Origin: Elysia marginata
Taxonomy: Eukaryota; Mollusca; Gastropoda; Plakobranchidae
Length of the DNA: 20,000 nt
NCBI GenBank assembly: GCA_019649035.1
Contig: BMAT01009079.1
Coordinates: 14,860 to 34,859 of the forward strand
Direction: 5' to 3'
Position numbers and translations under genes: made by a program. Shown here in pieces: positions 1 to 19,232 of the stretch (position 1 is the stretch's first letter; each line of letters begins with the position of its first letter). The notes beneath the pieces were generated by a model. The model did not search any database. It was not told the origin of the DNA and saw only the letters and a program-made list of their open reading frames with translations.

Positions 1-150
1 CGGGCCGATCAGACTTAGCACTAAATCCATAATGCCAAACACCAGGCGCATCAGCTACTAATACCAATTTTAAAGTCTTTGGTTTGACTCGGCCCGGGAT
101 CGAACCCGTACCTCCCGATTACATGTGCTTGGATGACAATATCATTCTGT
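1..150 (-). mobile_element. Possible tRNA-derived SINE fragment, cut by the window edge
   Basis: On the minus strand there is a B-box-like GGGTTCGATCC (plus 97-107) after GGGAGGTAC, the pattern of a tRNA-type SINE head, but no clear A box. CGGGCCGA (1-8) and TCGGCCCG (89-96) are exact reverse complements. The element cannot be delimited, and its family is unknown to me. Confidence 0.35.
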
Positions 151-280
151 TCATTATCGGTATTCAGACTTGTTTATTAATACTAGTTTGATCATAATGA
201 TTTAGAAGTTGGGTCTTCTGAAGTGGGTAGGTAGACCATTTTATATGATATGATGGTGCGTTTGTAAGAATTGACAGTTA
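151..280. other. Unassigned A+T-rich DNA
   Basis: Nothing recognisable lies between the edge element and the MITE. Confidence 0.5.
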
Positions 281-446
281 CAGTGGAATCCACTTAAAGT
301 CAACACCTTTAAGGGAAACTCTTGCAAAAAGTCAACTCTGTTTTGCAGTCCCATTTTGCTTTTGTTTATCTCTTTGCAATCAACTCTTGCTTAAAGTGAA
401 CACATTTCTCTGGTCCCGAGGTGTTGACTTTATCAGGATTCCACTG
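281..446. mobile_element. 166-bp MITE with CAGTGGAATCC terminal inverted repeats and TA target duplication
   Basis: The left end is CAGTGGAATCC and the right end GGATTCCACTG. The inverted repeat continues past a three-base mismatch as TAAAGTCAACACCT on both sides, so each arm is about 28 bp. TA flanks both ends (279-280, 447-448). TA duplication with CAGTGGAA-like ends fits the Tc1/mariner-pogo superfamily. It has no coding capacity. A half copy of the same element occurs at 15170-15239. Confidence 0.8.
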
Positions 447-707
447 TATGTACAAGCATGTCATGTTTTCTTTCCTGTGCAAATCAATTTCCCTTTTCAT
501 TCAAAGGCACCTGTCTAGCCGAGTCGTGAAGCAAAGACATTCACCATGACACTTCTGTTACGGTTTTTTTCGTGCTTGAATTTTTAAATAACAATGTGTT
601 TGAAACTTCTTTCAATCTAAATTGTTTAGATCATCATACCAGTGTATGTGTGTATTAAATTTCTATTTATATCATCATATATATATTATATGAATGCACA
701 GAATATG

Positions 708-743
708 ATGTTTTCAGAGCCGACAAGAGGTCTGTGCATTCCT
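708..743. repeat. 36-bp direct repeat, copy 1
   Basis: The segment starting ATGTTTTCAGAG and ending TTCCT recurs at 1036-1071 with four mismatches in 36 positions. Identity of the repeat is unknown. Confidence 0.6.
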
Positions 744-1035
744 ATATAATTTTAGGCCTATGTGTATTTACCTAAAATTTACATTCATGTCTTTTTCGAT
801 TTTACTGTTGTGTATCATAATTATAATTATGACAAGGTATGCTTTTATAGTTTCTTAATTTACAAGCAAAGAAGAGATGGAAAGGTAACTGTTCTGAGAA
901 GTTCCAACATTAACTATCCCATCAGCACGTGGCAACTGATCTAAAACATAGCGAACAAACTCATGACTATGATTAGAGAGGAAAAAAAAATAAGCACAGC
1001 AGCGAAGTAAGTCAAATTGAGTAGTTGTGGAAGTA

Positions 1036-1071
1036 ATGTTTTCAGAGACGACATGTGGTCTGTGCAGTCCT
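1036..1071. repeat. 36-bp direct repeat, copy 2
   Basis: This is the second copy, just downstream of the tRNA terminator on the tRNA's strand. The role is unknown. Confidence 0.6.
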
Positions 1072-1125
1072 AAGCTTATTTACTGTAATTCGCACTAAAA
1101 AAAAAGTTGTTTAAGATTTTTAAAC

Positions 1126-1132
1126 AAAAAAA
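1126..1132 (-). terminator. RNA polymerase III terminator of the tRNA-Thr gene
   Basis: Seven consecutive T on the minus strand lie 13 nt past the 3' end of the tRNA, the usual signal for polymerase III release. Confidence 0.7.
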
Positions 1133-1145
1133 TATTAGATTAACC

Positions 1146-1218
1146 AGCCCCCAGGGAGGATCGAACTCCCGACCCCTGGTTTACAAGACCAGTGCTCTAA
1201 CCACTGAGCTATGGAGGC
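1146..1218 (-). tRNA. tRNA-Thr(TGT): tRNA-Thr (anticodon TGT)
   Basis: Read on the minus strand, the 73 nt fold into a full cloverleaf. The acceptor stem is GCCTCCA with TGGGGGC (one G-T pair), the D stem GCTC/GAGC, the anticodon stem CTGGT/ACCAG with loop CTTGTAA, and the T stem GGGAG/CTCCC with loop TTCGATC. The discriminator is T and no CCA is encoded. The internal promoter parts are present (A box TAGCTCAGTGG, B box around GTTCGATCC). No intron is present. A run of seven T on this strand (plus-strand A run 1126-1132) can terminate RNA polymerase III. Confidence 0.95.
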
Positions 1219-2629
1219 GTTGTGCACATCGGTTATTTTTAGCTATATATAATAAAACAAAATATATGTTTTTTCTGTTTTAAATTGTTTTAGGTTTTAT
1301 GATTATGATGGTATGTTTTCTTCTTTTTATTGGCCAATAATACAGCTCAAAGCAGGTCAAAAATATTATACTCATAGATTTGGCGGTCTCTTTGTTCCTA
1401 TGTCTGCTTGGGTTTCTAAACAAGGGAGGCCTAAACCAATCAACGTGTCGGATCAGCAATGGCTGCGGATCTAGACTTTTGTCAAGAAAACGCTTTTCCA
1501 GTGGGCGAACAAACTAGGCCCCATAGGACTGGATAACAATCGATAGTTTTTCAAAGATAGAAAAAACGACACTTGCTTAATAAAACAAAATTAAGAAGAA
1601 CTGCATGAATGTTCTTCATTCTTAACTTCATGGTGAATCCTTTTACATGCCAAAGCTGGCAAATATGACTCTGTGTTCAAAGCAAAATCACCATCTCATT
1701 AGCATTTTACGCCTATTCTCCTAATCCATTGCTTGTAGGCTATGCTACATGTAGCAGATGGTTTGGATACCGGTACACAGGATTTCCAAGGTCGTTTAAC
1801 AAAAAAACTAACAGCCATAGTCATCTTAGCAAGGAAAATTGAAGATAAACTTCAATTTGCTAAACGTACTCATGTTGAATAACGACAATAACAAATAATA
1901 ACCAATTAGCGCACCAACACTGGTGTCAGGTTGTGCCCTGCTCGCGTCACGCTAAAAGCTTGTTGCTTTTTTTACAACCCAGGAGAAAATTAAAGAGACA
2001 AAAAAGGCCCATATTTCATTGACCTGAAGAGAAAATTCAAGAAAAAGGGACAATTCAATCATCAACGAGGAACTTATTTCATATAAAACAGACATATAAA
2101 ATCTCAAAAACACATCTTGTTAACCCCCCAGTATGGTAACTTCTCCCTCCTTCCCCCATCAAAACACACACTTATAACTTTAGTTACACCACTATTTAGA
2201 GGTAATGGATCGTCTTCTAATTAATGCCTTAACCCTCTCCGGTAGAATAATTAATGATATTATGTGGCAACTGTAAGTTTTAAGCCAGCATGTCATTTCT
2301 ACAGGAGAGGTAAAAAGCGACAGATGTTTTACAGCTTTGATTACAATTGAATCATAAATAAGGGACCAGAATGATGAACCCATGTAAAAGACAGAATTTA
2401 CAATCCAACTTGAAGAATATCTGTAGGCCTAAACCTAAGTTTTCTCAAAACCACATCATTCTATATTTACCGACACACAACAAAACGTCTAAAAGATTTC
2501 CATTCTAGTTATTAAAAAGTAGATTTTTAAGTTTTACCCTTTTGTGAGTCTTTCTTATTTTTACCCCAAAAGGCGCTTTTTGAAATAAATTTCTTTGACA
2601 TATATTTTCTTTTTATCGAACAATGCAAT
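1219..2629. other. Intergenic DNA with no recognised feature
   Basis: A+T-rich sequence lies between the tRNA and the SRSF10-like promoter. Only short open frames of about 60 codons occur, with no recognisable protein similarity. TAGGCCTA occurs at 2424-2431. Confidence 0.6.
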
Positions 2630-2862
2630 AAAACGAATTACACGGACGAGATAATTTCATATCGATATCGTCCTTACCGTGGATTGACTGGAGACGGGAG
2701 AGCCGTCGCCATTTTACCAACGGACATTCTTGGAAGCAAGTATAGCTGTCATTTTAAAAAATTCAATCATTATTTGAAAGAAATCGCAGATGGTATTGTA
2801 GATTTTAACATTTGGAAAGTTTTGAACAGACTTTTTATCCACTAAAAACGACCAAAAGCACC
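2630..2862 (+). promoter_or_regulatory. SRSF10: Putative core promoter and 5' UTR of the SRSF10-like gene
   Basis: A locally CpG-rich patch (about 2640-2712) in otherwise A+T-rich DNA lies just upstream of the start codon. The sequence GTCGCCATTTTA (2705-2716) is, on the opposite strand, a YY1-like AAAATGGCG motif, which is common just downstream of transcription starts of housekeeping genes. No TATA box is evident nearby. The start of transcription is inferred to lie around 2650-2710. Confidence 0.4.
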
Positions 2863-12326
<9,464 letters not shown>

Positions 12327-13080
12327 GCACACAGTTTGATTCATTTCCATTATCACATTGGTCATGTCATCTTCATTTTTTTAGTTGCCTGTATCCATTC
12401 TGTTCATTCTTATTTTTCTATATTTGATTCATACTTTTTAGATAAAGCTACTAGTTTCATAGGGAAAGTATTTACACCATTTCAAGCCTTCACCCTTCTG
12501 ATTTGATTTCAAAAGATGCATTGATAAATAACGTAGAGTTAATCCATTCAAAAATGTAACAATCTGTCTTCGATTCACTTTGGTTTTGAGTCATAAATGT
12601 ACATATTTTTTTTTTTGCTGGAATTAATGTAAGAGTTTTGTCACAAATTATATTACAATATGCATTAGTTTCAAATGTTCAAGGTTGATTGACTTAATAG
12701 GTATGTTTGACTTTTAATCTGGAGCTTGTGTAGAGCCTGTGTGGCTTTTGGTAGGGCAAGTGATGAAACTTGTTGTAGGAATCAGATGAAGCGTATTAAA
12801 CTATTCTTCTACCGTACATTAAGTTTGACTGGCTGGATAGGCAAGTTTGCAATGTGTTCATGGAACCGGGTAGTCGTCAATCACTTGAAGAGTCGGCCTT
12901 AAACTATCATAAACAATATATGTTAAACAAAAGTACTAGATTTTCAACATCTCTAAATTTGGCTTTTTACTTTTCCACTAATTCCCCCTTTAGGATGGCT
13001 ACGTACATTATAATAATTTTCTTATCTAAATGATGTATGATGTTTTAAGAATAAATGTTCATGGTACTGAGTGAAATCTG
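12327..13080 (+). other. SRSF10: 3' UTR of the SRSF10-like gene
   Basis: Non-coding A+T-rich sequence follows the stop. A canonical AATAAA lies at 13050-13055, and a G/T-rich stretch follows (about 13070-13100, TGTGTTTTTTATTTG), as expected for cleavage and polyadenylation. Several T runs lie in between. The exact cleavage site cannot be fixed from sequence alone. Confidence 0.65.
13050..13055 (+). terminator. SRSF10: Poly(A) signal AATAAA
   Basis: It is the first exact AATAAA with a clear G/T-rich downstream element after the SRSF10-like stop codon, so it is the likely 3' end signal of the main transcript. Confidence 0.6.
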
Positions 13081-13581
13081 TGTTTTTTATTTGTAACTCT
13101 GTGTAAAAAAACCTGTAATAACTAATATAGCGATTAGTGTGAAAGATTGCAACACCAGATGCTTGAGTATTCTTGTGTAAACAACTGATCTTTATCTTCA
13201 TCACCTAAAAATCTCACAGCTCAATACGATCTTGCTCTGGCTGTATGAGACGACTGAGTGTGAAAATTATTTGGAGTAGAGTCCGTTAAAATGGTTTAGC
13301 ACCAGTCCAAATTTTATTTTTAACTCTATCCTAACAAGATGGGTCATTTTATACTCTACTGAACCATTTTGCTAAAATATATTTTTTAAAAGTGCTTATA
13401 ATATACATTCAATTTCCTAAAATTTTCAAATATTCTTCAAACACCTGTAGAAGACAGTAAATGCAAAACTTCAAAGATAGAACTTACATGCATGAACAAA
13501 TGTGAGCACATCAAATAAGCCAGTACCAGTCAGCTGATCCTCACAACTGAGTCAAGTTTGACCCAGTCAATGTGAGGAGGT
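13081..13581. other. Intergenic DNA downstream of the SRSF10-like gene
   Basis: Little can be recognised. A short imperfect inverted repeat (AAAATGGTTTAG at 13288-13299 against CTGAACCATTTT at 13359-13370) is present. No gene was seen. Confidence 0.5.
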
Positions 13582-13595
13582 ACTATAAGAAAGTG

Positions 13596-13799
13596 TAAAT
13601 TGAACAGGAGTCTCAGTAGAGTTGTGTGGATAAGCAAGTCATTTTTTTAAAGTAAGTTATATATCTTAGCTCTAAAGATATTGACAAAACAAATAAGCTG
13701 TCGGCTTTACGCCTTCGTCAGACAAAAAAAAAAAACAACAAACATGTAAGACAGTTACATAAATACGGACAGGACTAACTACTTTAAAAAATTGACTTG
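13596..13799. mobile_element. 204-bp insertion between 14-bp direct repeats
   Basis: The 14-mer ACTATAAGAAAGTG occurs exactly at 13582-13595 and 13800-13813, like a target-site duplication. Inside, an inverted repeat of about 24 bp is built from AAGTCATTTTTTTAAAGTA (from 13636) and TACTTTAAAAAATTGACTT (ending 13798). Between the arms is GTCGGCTTTACGCCTTCGTC followed by an A run. The class is uncertain; a non-autonomous retroposon or a Penelope-like remnant are both possible. Confidence 0.55.
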
Positions 13800-13813
13800 A
13801 CTATAAGAAAGTG

Positions 13814-15002
13814 ATTGTTCATATGTCTTGCATTCTGTCCAAATGAGTCGTTAGTCGGAAGGCTTAGTTTGGAGATATAGGCACTTAAAGTTAAATAGGT
13901 GTTCAAAAGTCAATTTTTTTATTACAGATATTGAAGCTAAACTATTCCTCAACAGTGTTCACACCTAATTGATTTTGAAATTTCATTTTTAGGTGTTTTA
14001 TTTGAATTGGTATGATTGCTAAGACCTCAATACCTTTATAGTGGTCGAAACTTTAAATGCTATTTTCTCCCCTTTCTAAAATTTCACAAGCCCTAACCCT
14101 GCCGACTTCAAACGGCTCTAACTTCATACTGAAGTATGATAAAGCTTTTCTGTTTGTTGTATTTGAAAGAAGAGAAAAAAAGCTTTTCTGTAATATCATT
14201 ATCTGACTACCTACCAATTTCGACTTAAGACTCATTTGGACTGGTTGCAAGACATATGATCAGAAGCCCTTTGAAACTAAATTTAATCAAAGGAGATGCC
14301 TGAAAATAAGAGATAGCAAAAAAAGTTATTGAAATTGGTCTATTAACAAAAAAGTTGTGCTGTTTTAGTTATGGTTTGAGGGGTTAATTTCATGAAAATT
14401 TTGGAGTGGAAGTTGCAAAATGCTGTTTTTGGGCACATCATTTTACAAGTTAAGGATGTCCCAGAGGCTTAAAACTTTTTTTACATGAAGATAAATAAAT
14501 GTAAACAGAGACTTAGCCTAATTTGGGGGGACGGCTGAGATTAAAACAGAGATATGGCATTCTGAAATGGTCTCTGCATGAAAAAAATGACCCTCGGAAA
14601 GAAAAGTTGAAAGAGTGTGCGTATGACCTCTTCAAAATTTGATAACTTCAAAACTGCAAATGATACAAAGACAAAATAAACATTGAAAGAAAGTTCAAAA
14701 CATGTTCTTAAAGGTGAAGTTAATTACATACATGTACCAGCTTCTGATTTCATTTTAAAACCTATTAATTTGTCTTTGAAAAATGATAAAATTGAGAAAA
14801 TACAAAAAAATGCTAAAAATAATTTTCTAAAATTGAAAACAATGCATTTGGAAAAATTTAAATGCACTAAGTTGTTATAATTGAAAATTATTTACATAAT
14901 CAAAAGTCTTTTTAGAGAGGGGGCTTTGAAAGAAAGTTGTTGGTTTTAAAATGAGCAGTTATGTGAGAGAGTACTTGGGCTATGTGAATATTTGCATAGG
15001 TG
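13814..15002. other. Intergenic A+T-rich DNA
   Basis: No gene was recognised. Short lysine-rich open frames, such as one at 14683-14880, reflect A-rich composition and show no family signature. Confidence 0.6.
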
Positions 15003-15169
15003 CCCCTTCGCTATGTTGCGACCTTTCCAGTCTTTTCTGAAATCTACAACCATCACTTAAAGGAGTGAGTGGCGACATGGTACAGTATAAGCTATGTTTC
15101 TCTAAGTGGCAAGGCGGTGGACGCTGTTTGGCAGTCCTGATTTGTTTCTTCATGTTTTTGTTATGAGTA

Positions 15170-15239
15170 AAGTCCACTCTTGCTTAAAGTCAACAGATTT
15201 TCTGGGTCCCGAGGTGTTGATTTTATCAGGATTCCACTG
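15170..15239. mobile_element. Right half of the CAGTGGAATCC-type MITE
   Basis: About 70 bp match positions 377-446 with few differences, including CTTGCTTAAAGT, CCCGAGGTGTTGA and the terminal GGATTCCACTG. The left half is missing, so this copy is truncated. Confidence 0.8.
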
Positions 15240-15693
15240 AAGGTCTATTCTACTTTGTATTAAAAGAGGATCACATGTTGGAGAGCCTGCGACTAGAGAT
15301 AGCGGAACAGTAAGCGAACTGAAACTTGATCAACCTCAACTCTCATAAGGCCAACCAGTTTGGACAATTTGGTAGAAATTCCATGACTTTTTTTATTTTG
15401 TGTTATAATGAGCATTTTTATGCTTCATGATAAAGTTTAACCGTTTGTTTTGAGTAGAAAACCAAACTTCATAATAAAAATTTAAAAATAAACAGAGAAA
15501 AGAGCTTTTATTGAAATATATTGTTATCAGAAAAATAATTTAAATTATCCCATAGTTGGCCTTCTGTGGGTTAAACAGTGCTAGCTCATACTCATAGTAT
15601 AGCATATTCAGAATGTTCTAAAGCAAGGTTGTACTTGTCAAACATAACAGATGACCTAAACATAGAATTAGCTACCTGGTTCTGCTATTGTAG

Positions 15694-15866
15694 TATCTAA
15701 ATTCTAATAGTATCTAAGATTTTTAAAACTTGATTTTAATACATGTATATGAGATAGGTTGGCAAGATTAAAGTATCGAAATAAACTACAACTGAAGAGA
15801 TCGTAAGCCCTGAGATCATCGTTGATGATGGACTGGGCTTGTAAAAATTTCAATCAATCAATCAAA
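15694..15866 (+). mobile_element. 173-bp retroposon insertion with (ATCA)n tail and 12-bp target duplication
   Basis: CTGCTATTGTAG lies on both sides (15682-15693 and 15867-15878) without mismatch. The insert ends in CAATCAATCAATCAAA, a short-period tail typical of many SINEs and non-LTR elements, so its 3' end faces right. No RT coding sequence fits in 173 bp, and no clear polymerase III boxes are visible. The homologous position in copy A has no insert. Confidence 0.75.
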
Positions 15867-16215
15867 CTGCTATTGTAGCACAAATTGTGAAACTTTTCAT
15901 TGGAATGCAAATAGCATCGCTAAATCTATTAAGACTTACAAGTTACAAGGATTTATAATTAGAATTCAAGGTAGGCCTTTTTTTCCTGAGGCATACAAAC
16001 TTATTTTAGGCAGAAATGGAGACGGAGACTTTATGGGTGCGAACTGAAAGCAGTAAAATTTAGAAATCTTGGTCTGCCAAAGACAATGGAAATGACGACA
16101 GAGATAAAAAATAAACCAGCGATGTGCATTTTTAGTATTTTACACCTAATCTTTGGCAAACAACTGTATAGCTTTTTGTTCTTCTATCATAAACTATCAT
16201 CTAGTTTAGAATGAA

Positions 16216-16335
16216 CTGGACACTGGTCTGGCTGTTCCGTTTTAGTTTTTAATATCTTTTGCCGTGACTAGACACATCGCTCTTAGTTATAGCTTTGTTT
16301 TCTACTTGAGGAATCTGTGCAGAAGACTGCAGTTT
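16216..16335. other. Short spacer between repeat copy B and the broken gene
   Basis: Nothing is recognised beyond the poly(A)-signal overlap at the pseudogene stop. Confidence 0.5.
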
Positions 16336-17079
16336 TTATTTCTTCCCTTTTTCTTCCAATTGTTTGAAAGTCATTATTTTGGGGATTTCAATAGCAGCAC
16401 TGTTCTTTTCTTTAGCCATTTCAATTGCTGCTTCACCCAATTCTCTTGCTTGCAGCACAGTTTGCTCAGGAAGGATGATACCTGTTACTATGTTAACAGA
16501 AAACTCCTTGTCGTCCATTGTAAATGGGTTCATGTTTCTGAGTTCTTTCTTTTCGAGAACGTTCTTGGAGCTTTGAGAGTCATCTCTTTTCTTACTTTCG
16601 CATTTGGAAAGCATGTTGGCCATTGATTTTGCACTATGAGATACACTGGACATATATGGCACAGTCTTGATGTACTTGTCCCTGGTTCTTGCACTCTGTA
16701 CATGTATTATGCCCTTGAATAATGTTGTTTTGCCTTCTTTGTTGTATGATTGCTCTATGGCCATATCAGTCCAAACGCCATTATGAAAACTTGAAGTATG
16801 GTGCACTGTGAAGTTGCCTTTCAAAAAAGCTGCATAAAGTCCTGGGTATCTGTCTGGCAGCTCTTCCATTGGGACACAGCTTGCATATTTTCTATGACCA
16901 GCCGTGATGAGATAAGGCAGCATGATTCTTACTTCAATAAGGTGGCCACGCCAGTTTCCACATCTTTCTGCATGTATGTATCGCCTTAAGATCAGGACCA
17001 TCTGGATGTACATCATCCAAAATTTGGCCGTGACTCCTAAACTTTCCTGAAAGAGTAGTCCAACGATGCTTTGACGACA
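16336..17079 (-). pseudogene. C-terminal open segment of the broken gene (about 247 codons)
   Basis: It is open from a TGA at 17082-17080 to the TAA at 16338-16336. It includes GLLFQESLGVTAKFWMMYI, a GNWRGHL block, GHRKYASCVP, and a C-terminus with QARELGEAAIEMA, the best-preserved family signatures in this copy. The ATG at 17016 lies inside conserved sequence and is not a natural start. AATAAA at 16340-16335 (minus strand) overlaps the stop codon. Confidence 0.6.
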
Positions 17080-17967
17080 TCAGGCTTGGTGGGAGATTCT
17101 GGAAAAATTGGTCCATACTGAATAAGAGTCTTTTTGGAAGGTTTTGTCTCAAGTGCAGCAAGAAAGGAATCTAATGCTGGCAATGTTTCCAATTCCGAGG
17201 ACAGAGACTCACCGAAGTGTGATATTTTAAAAGCAAGCCAGACACCTATCTCATCTTCAAATTCGTAAATAATGGCCGCATGCTCTAAATCATCATCTGG
17301 GAGAGCTTTATTTACAGACATTGCTGCACGCCTGTCTTGTATTGTTAGGTTACTTTTCTTTGTGTAGAAAGCCTCACTTGTTTGACATGACTTTCTTCTT
17401 CCTCTTTGTGTTGAAACATCACTTTTAACAGGTGATTGTGATTCTTCCTTGTATTGGTAGATTACATGAGTTGTAGCATGAAAGGATGATCCATCTTTCT
17501 AAACGTCTGAAAAGTCAAGGTTGTCAAACTCAAAAGCTACCTGGGTGAAACGGCCTTCTTTAAGATCGGGTGGGATGAAAATCCCTTCCTTAGCATAATA
17601 TAGCAATACTTTCATCAACCTTGTCTAGCTCTGTGGTAATATGTCTTTGGGCATCATCGTAGCTGATGGTATGACCAAACCTATTAAGCATTATCACAGT
17701 ATCTTTGCTTCTTGTCTGTTTCAGGACATGCAAAGCAAGTGCAGTGTTCTTTGGCATGTTCATTCGAGCTGAGGCTGACATGATGTCTTGACTAATGCTC
17801 AAAGCCTTTTGCTTCACACTTTCATTTACCAGCACTCGCCCATTGTTATCCAACTCAAAGTCATCAGAGTCAGACATAATCCAAGATTGCATGTTGTACA
17901 AGTCCACTGGTAACAGTTTCATACTCATAGCAGATTCATTTGACAAATCAAGTCGGTTGGTGGTTTT

Positions 17968-18750
17968 CTATTCCTTTGCCTGTTGCTTTATTAAAGCTCT
18001 GATATGTTTTGAAACAGAAAAAATGGCTGAAGGAACTGACTGTACATAGTCATTGTCACCGGCGCCAGAAAACTCTAGATGTACAAGAGAATCATCAACA
18101 TCAACTTTCATCTGTTCATTTTGCAACCATAGTTCTTGAAGTGATACCCTGGATGAAGTTACCATATCTGACTTCCCATTTTGTGACAAAATCTCTATGT
18201 TAGAACCAAAATGTCCTGCAATTTTTGACTTAAATGCCTTAATGGTTATTGGTGTAACTTCTCCATCAGTAGTCTCCTGTAGACATTCTTGATATTTTTG
18301 GTAAAGGTTAGACATCAATAGTGTTTCTCTATTTGCTGTGACCACTTCACCAACCTCTTTGAAAATAGATTCGAGGACCGACTCTTCTCTTGACATAGTT
18401 GCAGAGCTTGCTGCGGAAGAAAGGCAAGGAGTTTGAGCTTTTCTATTCAGGAAATCAGCCATGAAGGATCTGTGATATCTAAAATCATTAGCAACCATAT
18501 CTATGCACTCACTTCCAAAGCCTTGAACCTTTGTAAGAACTGACACGTCTTGAAGTTGCTTTGCCTTCTCATGTATTGACCTTTGTCTGTCAATGGTAGA
18601 TACTAGAATAAGGTTTCTGTCTCTTTTCTTTGAGTATGTTGTCCTTTCTCTTTCACACAAGAAGCATACCTTTTTTAGAGATGGGGAACCAAAATTGTCA
18701 CTTCTCTTCTGCTTTTTGCCTAGTCCTAGTGTCAATGGAGTGAATTCGCT
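17968..18750 (-). pseudogene. N-terminal open segment of the broken gene (260 codons)
   Basis: The start at 18750 (MSEFTPLTLGL) is preferred over the ATG at 18792 because a basic and Gly-rich leader follows directly; either is possible. Residues 30-33 are CFLC, a likely half of a zinc site, followed by ANDFRYHRS (88-96). A Ser-rich linker and a stretch with predicted helical character follow. It ends at an in-frame TAG, with coding-like sequence continuing in the same frame. Confidence 0.6.
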
Positions 18751-18792
18751 CATTTTTCTTTTGCGGGTCACAACGTCACAACACGTCAACAA

Positions 18793-19230
18793 GATTTGTG
18801 TACAACAGGTTTTTCTTGAAGAAAAAATTCTATATTCTGATGGATGTCATAGCTTTGTAGATGTGGATACACAGATATAACATTGTTGTCTTCAAGGTTT
18901 TTCCACAATGATGATAAGCCTTCTTTTTGACATTTTGGGTCGGATCATTGTTTTTTTTTCTGCCAAATTATGCATTTGTTGAAATTCAAAGAGTCTTTTT
19001 GCTCCATGGTTTGACAAATTGACTGGTCTCTTTTCAATTTTTTGATTCAGTGTTTATTAAAATCTGAATAGAAAGAGAAAACAAAAAAAAGTTAGGAATA
19101 TATTGGAGAACCGGTACATACATTGTATATCATTCAAAAGTAAACCTTTTTACTATGCTAGCCGTGGGAGCAGAAAACAAACAAATTACAATTCACAAAT
19201 AGAGAGTATCACGTAAATAGAAATGTATCT
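18793..19230. other. Region upstream of the broken gene
   Basis: A+T-rich, with T runs. No terminal inverted repeat or LTR flanking the broken gene could be matched between this side and the sequence left of 16336. Confidence 0.5.
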
Positions 19231-19232
19231 TA

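Larger units (their letters stand above)
15003..16215. repeat. Diverged dispersed repeat, copy B
   Basis: It matches copy A (4246-5190) in scattered blocks in the same order and orientation; the clearest lies near 16020-16165 (GAACTGAAAG, AAATCTT, TAAACCAG, TTTTTAGTATTTTACAC). It is interrupted by a MITE half copy (15170-15239) and a 173-bp retroposon (15694-15866), both absent from copy A. Confidence 0.6.
16336..18750 (-). pseudogene. Broken copy of an uncharacterised multi-copy invertebrate protein gene
   Basis: Four open stretches on the minus strand follow each other as pieces of one protein. Piece 1 (18750-17968) has CFLC and a YHRS motif. A TAG at 17970-17968 interrupts it, and the same frame continues to 17590 (LPVDLYN, SISQDIM, NRFGHTISYDDAQ). 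Near 17600 the frame changes; the next piece contains GIFIPPDL, GRFTQVAF and DGSSFHATTH, with a second TAG between NLDFSDV and KDGSSF. Near 17070 the frame returns, giving VTAKFWMMYI, ERCGNW, MLPYLITAGH and GVWTDMAIEQ down to the TAA at 16338-16336. From memory, proteins with this motif order occur in many copies in molluscs, cnidarians and arthropods without known function. The YHRSC cysteine I expect is Phe here. A central block of the family is probably deleted at the second frame change. Two stops and two frame changes argue for decay. An AATAAA overlaps the final stop. Confidence 0.7.

Noticed and set aside
2571..2586. AAAAGGCGCTTTTT as a histone 3' stem-loop
   Set aside because: It does not match the histone stem-loop consensus and no histone gene is adjacent; it is a chance palindrome.
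13288..13370. Inverted repeat AAAATGGTTTAG / CTGAACCATTTT as a MITE
   Set aside because: Arms are only 12 bp with a mismatch, and no target duplication is visible.
14683..14880. 65-codon lysine-rich open frame
   Set aside because: Composition follows local A-richness, with no motif and no supporting context.
16264..16626. 120-codon plus-strand open frame
   Set aside because: It is antisense to the conserved C-terminal segment of the broken minus-strand gene and has no family features.
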